Origin: DATLBY01 sp035526665
GTDB taxonomy: Bacteria > Acidobacteriota > Terriglobia > Bryobacterales > Bryobacteraceae
Reading direction: 5' to 3'
DNA length: 27,784 bases
Assembly: GCA_035526665.1 (NCBI GenBank)
Contig: DATLBY010000298.1
Coordinates: forward strand, 1-27,784
The position numbers and the translations under genes are program-made. How positions within the stretch are numbered: the first letter of the stretch is position 1; each line of letters begins with the position of its first letter. Of this stretch, positions 22,871-27,784 are shown in pieces. The notes below the pieces were generated by a model. That model was not told the origin of the DNA, did no database searches, and saw nothing but the letters and a program-made list of their open reading frames with translations.

Positions 22871-24439
22871 ATGAGTCACCTGGACCGCCGTACTTTTCTG
22901 CAGCTTGCCGCGGGCTCTGCATTCGCGCGTAGCGGGTTCGCAGCCGCCGAAAAGAGACCCAATATCATCCTTATCATGGCCGATGACATGGGCTTCTCCG
23001 ATCTTGGCTGCTATGGCTCGGAGATTGCGACGCCGAACCTCGACCGGCTCTCCGCCGGCGGACTGCGTTTCACCAACTTTTACAACACGGCCCGCTGCTG
23101 CCCCACACGCGCGGCGCTGATGACCGGACTCTACAGTCATCAGGCCGGTGTTGGCCACATGGTACAGCCCCACGGAGATGCACCGGGCTATCAGGGATAT
23201 CTAAATGACCAGTGCGTCACCCTCGGCGAGGTAATGCGGACCGCGGGCTACAGGACCGCGATGGCAGGCAAGTGGCACGTGGGGGAGCAACGGCCGCATT
23301 GGCCCACCGATCGGGGCTATGAGCGCTATTACGGCATTATTGGCGGGGCAGCCAACTATTTCCGGCCGGAGCCTGCCCGCAAACTGGTGGATGGCGATAA
23401 GCCGGTCACCAACACCCCGGATGACTTCTACATCACCAATGCGTTCACCGATCACGCCGTCCAGTTCATCGACGAATTCGGCCGCAAGCCGGAGCCGTAC
23501 TTCCTGTACCTCGCCTATACCGCCCCCCACTGGCCTCTTCACGCCCTGCCGGAGGACATAAAAAAATATGAAGGAAAATATCTAAAAGGCTGGGACGAAC
23601 TCCGCAAGGAGCGCCATCAGCGGATGATCGCGATGAAGCTCGTGGATGCGAAGTGGCCGCTGACGCCGCGCGACGAGAAGTCGCCCGCTTGGGATAGTGT
23701 CACCGACAAGCAGGATCGCGCTCATAAAATGGCGGTGTACGCTGGGCAGATTGACCGGCTCGACCAGAACATCGGGCGCGTCCTGGCGAAAGTGAAGGAG
23801 CTCGGGCAGGAGGACAACACCCTCATCCTTTTTCTCGCGGACAATGGCGGCTGCGCCGAGGAGATCAACCAGGGTACGCCCGGAGTGCCGGCCGGCCCGA
23901 AGGAATCGTTTCTCAGCTATGGGCTACCGTGGGCGAATGCGAGCAACACGCCATTCCGGCTCTACAAGCATTGGGTGCACGAGGGCGGCATCTCGTCGCC
24001 GTTGATCGCGTACTGGCCCAGCGTCATCAAACAAAAGAACACGTTGACGCGCCAGCCGGGGCACGTCATCGACGTGATGGCGACCTGTATCGATGTGGCG
24101 GGTGCAAAGTATCCAAAAACATTCCAGGGCAAGGCGATCAAGCCCCTGGAAGGGCAGAGCCTGGTGCCCATTTTTAGGGGCCGCCAGCGTAAGGGGCACG
24201 ACGGAATCTTCTGGGAGCACGAGGGGAATCGAGCCGTGCGGGCGGGCAAATGGAAGCTCGTCTCGAAATTTCCAGGTACTTGGGAGCTCTATGATATTGA
24301 GGCCGACCGTACTGAGATGAACGACCGGGCGGCAGCCGAGCCCGAACGCGTCAAACGAATGTCGGAGATGTATGACAGGTGGGCGGCCCGGGCGGGCGTT
24401 GTGCCCTGGAAAGATCTCCCGAAAGGTGGAAGAGCATGA
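22871..24439 (+). CDS. Tat-exported arylsulfatase (formylglycine type)
   Basis: A 522-residue alkaline-phosphatase-superfamily sulfatase removing sulfate esters outside the cytoplasm. The N-terminus carries a twin-arginine signal (DRRTFLQLAAG, R6-R7). The metal site begins at MADDMG (D38, D39). The core CxPxR motif is C76-C77-P78-T79-R80 followed by AALMTG; C76 should be converted to formylglycine. GKWHVG and LADNGGC add further active-site residues. Maturation needs a formylglycine-generating enzyme, which is not in the window. The substrate is unknown. The stop overlaps the AraD1-like gene by ATGA. Confidence 0.95.
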   Translation: MSHLDRRTFLQLAAGSAFARSGFAAAEKRPNIILIMADDMGFSDLGCYGSEIATPNLDRLSAGGLRFTNFYNTARCCPTRAALMTGLYSHQAGVGHMVQPHGDAPGYQGYLNDQCVTLGEVMRTAGYRTAMAGKWHVGEQRPHWPTDRGYERYYGIIGGAANYFRPEPARKLVDGDKPVTNTPDDFYITNAFTDHAVQFIDEFGRKPEPYFLYLAYTAPHWPLHALPEDIKKYEGKYLKGWDELRKERHQRMIAMKLVDAKWPLTPRDEKSPAWDSVTDKQDRAHKMAVYAGQIDRLDQNIGRVLAKVKELGQEDNTLILFLADNGGCAEEINQGTPGVPAGPKESFLSYGLPWANASNTPFRLYKHWVHEGGISSPLIAYWPSVIKQKNTLTRQPGHVIDVMATCIDVAGAKYPKTFQGKAIKPLEGQSLVPIFRGRQRKGHDGIFWEHEGNRAVRAGKWKLVSKFPGTWELYDIEADRTEMNDRAAAEPERVKRMSEMYDRWAARAGVVPWKDLPKGGRA

Positions 24440-25431
24440 GACTGGTTCAGCTGCGGGATGGATTCGATCCGCGCGTGGCGGTGGTGGAAGACACGGTGTT
24501 GCGGCTTCTGAGCACCCATCAGACTACCTATTCCATCGCGAATGCCGCTATCGAAACGGGAGCCAGCATGTCGTCCGTCGCGGCGCAGGACCTGTCGGGG
24601 CAGACTCTCGACTACGACGAAGTCTATAACGGGGCATCCGGCTGGAAGATCACGCTGCCCATGTTTCACCCCTTCGAGCCTTCGCGATGTCTAGTGGCGG
24701 GTACTGGATTGACTCACAAAGCGAGCGCTCAAAATCGCGATGCCATGCACGAAGGAGCCGCCTCGGTTATTACCGACAGCATGCGGATGTATCAGTCGGG
24801 GCTGGAGGGGGGACGGCCCGCCGCCGGTGAGATCGGAGCGCAGCCTGAGTGGTTCTACAAGGGCCTCGGATCCATCCTGCGGGCGCATAACGAGCCGCTG
24901 GTAGTTCCTCCCTACGCCGGCGACGGGGGTGAGGAGGCGGAAATAGCGGGCATTTACGTCATCGACGGCGCAGGGACTCCCCGGCGAGCCGGGTTTGTGA
25001 CAGCCAATGAATTCTCCGATCACGTAATGGAAAAGCGGAGCTATCTTCATCTGGCGCCATCGAAGCTGAGGAACTGCTCCATCGGACCGGAGCTAGTGCT
25101 CGACGTCGCCTTCGATCGCGTCGAGGGGAGCGTGCGGGTGGAGCGCGGCGATCGGGTGGTCTGGTCGAAGGCGCTGCTCACGGGCGAGTCCGCCATGTCC
25201 CACACCCTCTCCAATCTGGAGCACCATCACTTCAAGTACCCGGCCCATCGCGTCCCCGGCGACATCCATATTCATTTTTTCGGGGCGGGAGCTTTCAGTT
25301 TTGGGGACGGCATCCGTTTGGAAGACCGCGACATCATGCATATCGAATTCAAGGGCTTTGGCCGGGCTCTTCGAAATCCTATTCGAACTGACACTTCCGA
25401 AGAAAAACTTGTGGACGCCAAACCGATCTAG
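24436..25431 (+). CDS. AraD1/GguC-family (FAH-like) sugar-acid enzyme
   Basis: A 331-residue cytoplasmic protein of the GguC/AraD1 group, related to fumarylacetoacetate hydrolase folds that handle 2-keto-3-deoxy sugar acids. Conserved blocks run in the family order: MRLVQLRDG, VAGTGLTHKASAQNRDAMH, PEWFYKGLG, DGGEEAEIAGIYVI, ANEFSDHVMEKRSYL, SNLEHHHFKYPAHRVPGD and HIHFFGAGAFSF. The ATG at 24436 sits in the sulfatase stop (ATGA), which argues for a joint pathway. An in-frame ATG at 24379 inside the sulfatase gene is rejected. The exact reaction (dehydratase or hydrolase) is not fixed by sequence. Confidence 0.9.
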   Translation: MRLVQLRDGFDPRVAVVEDTVLRLLSTHQTTYSIANAAIETGASMSSVAAQDLSGQTLDYDEVYNGASGWKITLPMFHPFEPSRCLVAGTGLTHKASAQNRDAMHEGAASVITDSMRMYQSGLEGGRPAAGEIGAQPEWFYKGLGSILRAHNEPLVVPPYAGDGGEEAEIAGIYVIDGAGTPRRAGFVTANEFSDHVMEKRSYLHLAPSKLRNCSIGPELVLDVAFDRVEGSVRVERGDRVVWSKALLTGESAMSHTLSNLEHHHFKYPAHRVPGDIHIHFFGAGAFSFGDGIRLEDRDIMHIEFKGFGRALRNPIRTDTSEEKLVDAKPI

Positions 25432-25434
25432 CGC

Positions 25435-25722
25435 CTACCAGCTTAGCGTCCCGGTTCTCGGTATCTCCTCCGGGTTAGGCAGATACAGAGTCTTGCAATG
25501 CTCGCAGCGATAGACTTCGTCCCCGTATTTTGCCTTCAGGTCCGCGCCATAGCCAAACCAGCGCTTCAGGTGACCCGCGCACAGCTTTCCCTTGGCGTTC
25601 TTCTCATCGCAGGCGCGCATCCGGGGAATACGAATCTTTACCTTTGTGCCGTCGCTGAACGTGTCGACCAGTTGAGCCGGAGGAACGGGACGCAGCGGCG
25701 TAACATAATCGGAGTTCGCCAT
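25435..25722 (-). CDS. small zinc-ribbon-like protein of unknown function
   Basis: A 95-residue basic protein not recognised as a named family. Four cysteines (C38, C48, C73, C76) and His51 can make a zinc site; the second pair is a clean CxxC (RCEHCKTLY). The first half, VKIRIPRMRACDEKNAKGKLC, is strongly basic, hinting at nucleic-acid contact. A TATTCT hexamer stands eight bases before the ATG and no Shine-Dalgarno is visible. It ends three bases from the stop of the convergent AraD1-like gene. Confidence 0.7.
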   Translation of the reverse strand: MANSDYVTPLRPVPPAQLVDTFSDGTKVKIRIPRMRACDEKNAKGKLCAGHLKRWFGYGADLKAKYGDEVYRCEHCKTLYLPNPEEIPRTGTLSW

Positions 25723-25959
25723 CTACTTACAGAATAGCTAGTGTCCTCCCCCTCCCGTCGCTGCCGGGGTCGCACTGATGCACAGATTCCCGGAACCGCG
25801 CGAACTCGGGTGCCGGAAGTCGGCAAGCAATGTGAGAGTTGAAAGTACTCAATGCGCTATCAAAACATGACATTGTTGTTTGCATCCGTTTTTAGCCGGA
25901 ACTGCAGAGAGGCTAGGACCGCAATGTGTTACGCTAAGGGTTAAACGCATCGCCAATTT

Positions 25960-26601
25960 ATGCCGGCTCAGGCGAGCGAGACGATAGTTCTCCGCACGTT
26001 CCCACTGCAAGAAGCGGATCTGATTGTAAGTTTTTTTACCCGGGATCAGGGCAAGCTGCGAGGAGTGGCAAAACGGGCGCGAAGGCCCAAAAGCAGCTTT
26101 GGTTCAGGCCTGGAAAGACTGTCGCAGGTGAAGATGTTTTACTTCCAGCGAGAGAACCGGGAACTGGTAAACCTGGACTCCTGTGATCTGATCCAATCGC
26201 AGTTCGGGCTAATGGGCGATTACAGCGCGAACGTCGCGCTCGATTACATAGCGGAGGTGGCCGAGAATCTGTTGCCTCCGGCCGAGCCGAGCGAGCGCTT
26301 CTTTCGTCTGCTGCTCGCCATGCTCCAGCACCTCCGGAGCCATCCGGCCGAGGGTGTCTGGCCGGTAGTGAGTTATTTCAGCCTTTGGGCTGTGCGACTG
26401 TCGGGATTCCTGCCTGATCTTCGGGTCACCACTGAATCGCGATCCATCGCGGAAGAGATGATGCAAACGCCGATTGCGCAGTTGACAAACCGCACCTGGA
26501 CCCGGGCCACTGCCTCGGACCTTCGCCGCTTCCTGATTCGCCAGATCGAGGAGCATTCGGAACGTAAGCTCCATACCGCCTCCATTCTGGAATCTCTGTA
26601 G
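25960..26601 (+). CDS. recO: DNA repair protein RecO, zinc-finger-less form
   Basis: A RecF-pathway protein that anneals single strands and loads RecA. The OB-fold (about residues 5-80) starts with SETIVLRTFPLQEADLIVSFFTRDQGKLRGVAKRARR. The helical part includes DYIAEVAENLLP and FFRLLLAMLQHL. At 213 residues it is shorter than the usual 240-260. The zinc-binding cysteines normally found after FLPDL (residues 150-154) are absent, and the only cysteine is C75. It is three bases from glyQ, so it is co-transcribed with glyQS. A TACGCT hexamer at 25930-25935 may be its -10. Confidence 0.9.
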   Translation: MPAQASETIVLRTFPLQEADLIVSFFTRDQGKLRGVAKRARRPKSSFGSGLERLSQVKMFYFQRENRELVNLDSCDLIQSQFGLMGDYSANVALDYIAEVAENLLPPAEPSERFFRLLLAMLQHLRSHPAEGVWPVVSYFSLWAVRLSGFLPDLRVTTESRSIAEEMMQTPIAQLTNRTWTRATASDLRRFLIRQIEEHSERKLHTASILESL

Positions 26602-26604
26602 CTC

Positions 26605-27504
26605 ATGGACTCTTTCCAGCAGACACTTTTTAAACTCAAAGCTTATTGGTCCGACCGCGGCTGCATTATTCAGGAGCCCTACGATATGGAAGTGGGAGCC
26701 GGCACCATGGCTCCCGAAACTTTCCTGCGTGTTCTGGGGCCCAAGCCTTACCGTGTTGCCTACGTCCAGCCGAGCCGCCGGCCAGCGGACGGACGCTATG
26801 GCGAAAACCCGAACCGGCTCTACAAGCACCAGCAGCTGCAAGTGATTCTGAAGCCGACGCCCGACGACATCATCGAGCAGTACCTGGCGAGCCTGGAAGC
26901 CATCGGAATCGATCTGCGAAAGCATGACATCAAGTTCGAGGAGGACAACTGGGAATCTCCCACACTCGGCGCCTGGGGGATCGGCTGGCAAGTGATGCTC
27001 GACGGCATGGAGATCACGCAGTTTACCTATTTCCAGCAATGCGGAGGCGTGGATCTGGATCTGGTTCCGGCCGAGCTGACCTATGGGCTCGAGCGGCTGG
27101 TCGCCTTTCTGCAGGGAAAAGAGAGCGTGTACGACATCGAGTGGACGCCCGGAGTCAGCTACGCCGACGTCCGATTGGCCGATGAACTGCAGTTCTCAGT
27201 CAACAACTTCGAGCTGGCCGATATCGGTACACTATGGAAGCTCTTTGACCTCCACGAAGCCGAAGCCCAGCGGCTGCTCAATCTGTATCCCAAATATGAG
27301 CCCAAGCAGCGCTTTCCGCTGCTGCCTGCCTACGATCATGTTCTGAAATGTTCCAATACGTTTAATCTCCTGGACGCCCGTGGCGCAATTAGCGTAACCG
27401 AGCGGGTCGGCGTCATCGCCCGTGTGAGGAAACTGGCGGTCGGTGTGGCGCAGGCGTGGGTCCATCAGAATACTCCGGAAGCCGCCGCGGAGGTGGCTCA
27501 ATGA
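26605..27504 (+). CDS. glyQ: glycyl-tRNA synthetase alpha subunit
   Basis: A 299-residue catalytic subunit of the bacterial alpha2beta2 glycyl-tRNA synthetase. It begins FQQTLFKLKAYWSDRGCIIQ, with GAGTMAPETFLRVLGP, YVQPSRRPADGRYGENPNRL and FTYFQQCGGVDLD following, all diagnostic of GlyQ. It overlaps glyS by ATGA, which secures equal amounts of both subunits. Confidence 0.98.
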   Translation: MDSFQQTLFKLKAYWSDRGCIIQEPYDMEVGAGTMAPETFLRVLGPKPYRVAYVQPSRRPADGRYGENPNRLYKHQQLQVILKPTPDDIIEQYLASLEAIGIDLRKHDIKFEEDNWESPTLGAWGIGWQVMLDGMEITQFTYFQQCGGVDLDLVPAELTYGLERLVAFLQGKESVYDIEWTPGVSYADVRLADELQFSVNNFELADIGTLWKLFDLHEAEAQRLLNLYPKYEPKQRFPLLPAYDHVLKCSNTFNLLDARGAISVTERVGVIARVRKLAVGVAQAWVHQNTPEAAAEVAQ

Positions 27505-27784
27505 GTCTCCCGTTTCTGCTCGAAATCGGATCGGAGGAGATTCCCGATTGGATGATCGAGCCGGCTCTCAAGCAGCTCGGCGAACTTTTCACGGCGCTTC
27601 TCAACGAGCACAGACTTTCAGGACAAGTGGTTTCCGTCGACGCCACTCCCCGCCGCCTGGTTCTGCGCGCGGACGGTTTGCTGGCCGCACAACCGGATGA
27701 CCTCAAGTCGGTTGCCGGGCCCCCCATATCGGCAGGGCAGGGAGCCGCTCAGGGCTTTGCTAAGAAGATGGGTGTCAGCCTCGC
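27501..27784 (+). CDS. glyS: glycyl-tRNA synthetase beta subunit, 3' truncated by window end
   Basis: The first 94 codons of GlyS are visible, starting MSLPFLLEIGSEEIPDWMI, the typical beta-subunit N-terminus, with ATPRRLVLRADGL and a later GFAKKMGV segment. The frame remains open to the last base, so the remainder lies outside. The ATG is inside the glyQ stop. Confidence 0.97.
   Translation, partial: MSLPFLLEIGSEEIPDWMIEPALKQLGELFTALLNEHRLSGQVVSVDATPRRLVLRADGLLAAQPDDLKSVAGPPISAGQGAAQGFAKKMGVSL

Noticed and set aside
22617..22874. Short frames on both strands in the gap before the sulfatase
   Set aside because: They cross the perfect hairpins and the terminator, have no ribosome sites and resemble no protein.
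1..27784. CRISPR arrays, insertion sequences, phage genes or attachment repeats
   Set aside because: No regularly spaced repeats, transposase-like frames or duplicated tRNA ends were seen when reading through the window.

Overview
The window is a high-GC (about 60% by eye) chromosomal stretch from a Gram-negative-type bacterium, densely packed and ordinary in layout. There are no insertion sequences, phage genes or CRISPR arrays. Several traits together suggest an Acidobacteriota member, perhaps of the Bryobacterales/Solibacter type: a b6-type cytochrome b fused to two cytochrome c domains, bacillithiol synthesis (BshC), an ECF sigma factor paired with a cupin-bearing anti-sigma factor, a ThuA-like protein, a Tat-exported sulfatase, and many unmatched carbohydrate-related secreted proteins. 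This assignment is inference from gene content; no rRNA or marker phylogeny was possible.

Layout. 1-1545: 3' part of a quinol oxidase cytochrome b/c fusion. 1542-3641: an SDR oxidoreductase (minus), then a coupled ECF sigma/anti-sigma pair (plus). 3653-6106: minus-strand operon cyaY (frataxin)-hemW-ltaE. 6188-8514: bshC and an HpcH/HpaI aldolase. 8592-9161: a lower-GC PIN-like gene and tRNA-Leu(CAA). 9251-10559: a cytochrome c'-like protein and a ThuA-like protein (minus). 10663-14436: tldD-tldE and a CDF metal exporter with a natural His6 N-terminus. 14499-15401: a secreted peptidylglycine-lyase-like propeller. 15403-19418: arginine operon argF-argG-argH-argR (minus), with two ARG boxes over the argF start. 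19509-22307: an MBL-fold hydrolase, a CBM9-like protein and a heparinase-like protein. 22308-22870: gene-free, but holding a strong promoter, a long rod-shaped RNA fold with a terminator, and a second terminator. 22871-25431: sulfatase plus AraD1/GguC-type sugar-acid enzyme. 25435-25722: a small zinc-ribbon protein. 25960-27784: recO, glyQ and the start of glyS.

How the genes work together. ArgF, ArgG and ArgH catalyse the last three steps from ornithine to arginine. ArgR, the last gene, probably represses the whole operon through the boxes at argF. CyaY and HemW suggest iron-sulfur/heme handling. The sulfatase and AraD1-like enzyme are translationally coupled and look like part of a sulfated-sugar or sugar-acid route. 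The four-base ATGA stop/start overlap recurs six times, so translational coupling is the rule here. Many first genes lack a Shine-Dalgarno sequence and instead carry a -10-like hexamer 6-13 bases before the start codon, which suggests leaderless transcription.

The best candidates for something undescribed are the structured RNA region at 22414-22602, the second hairpin cassette at 22775-22848, and the lone PAL-like propeller with all its catalytic residues. No clearly new multi-gene system was found.
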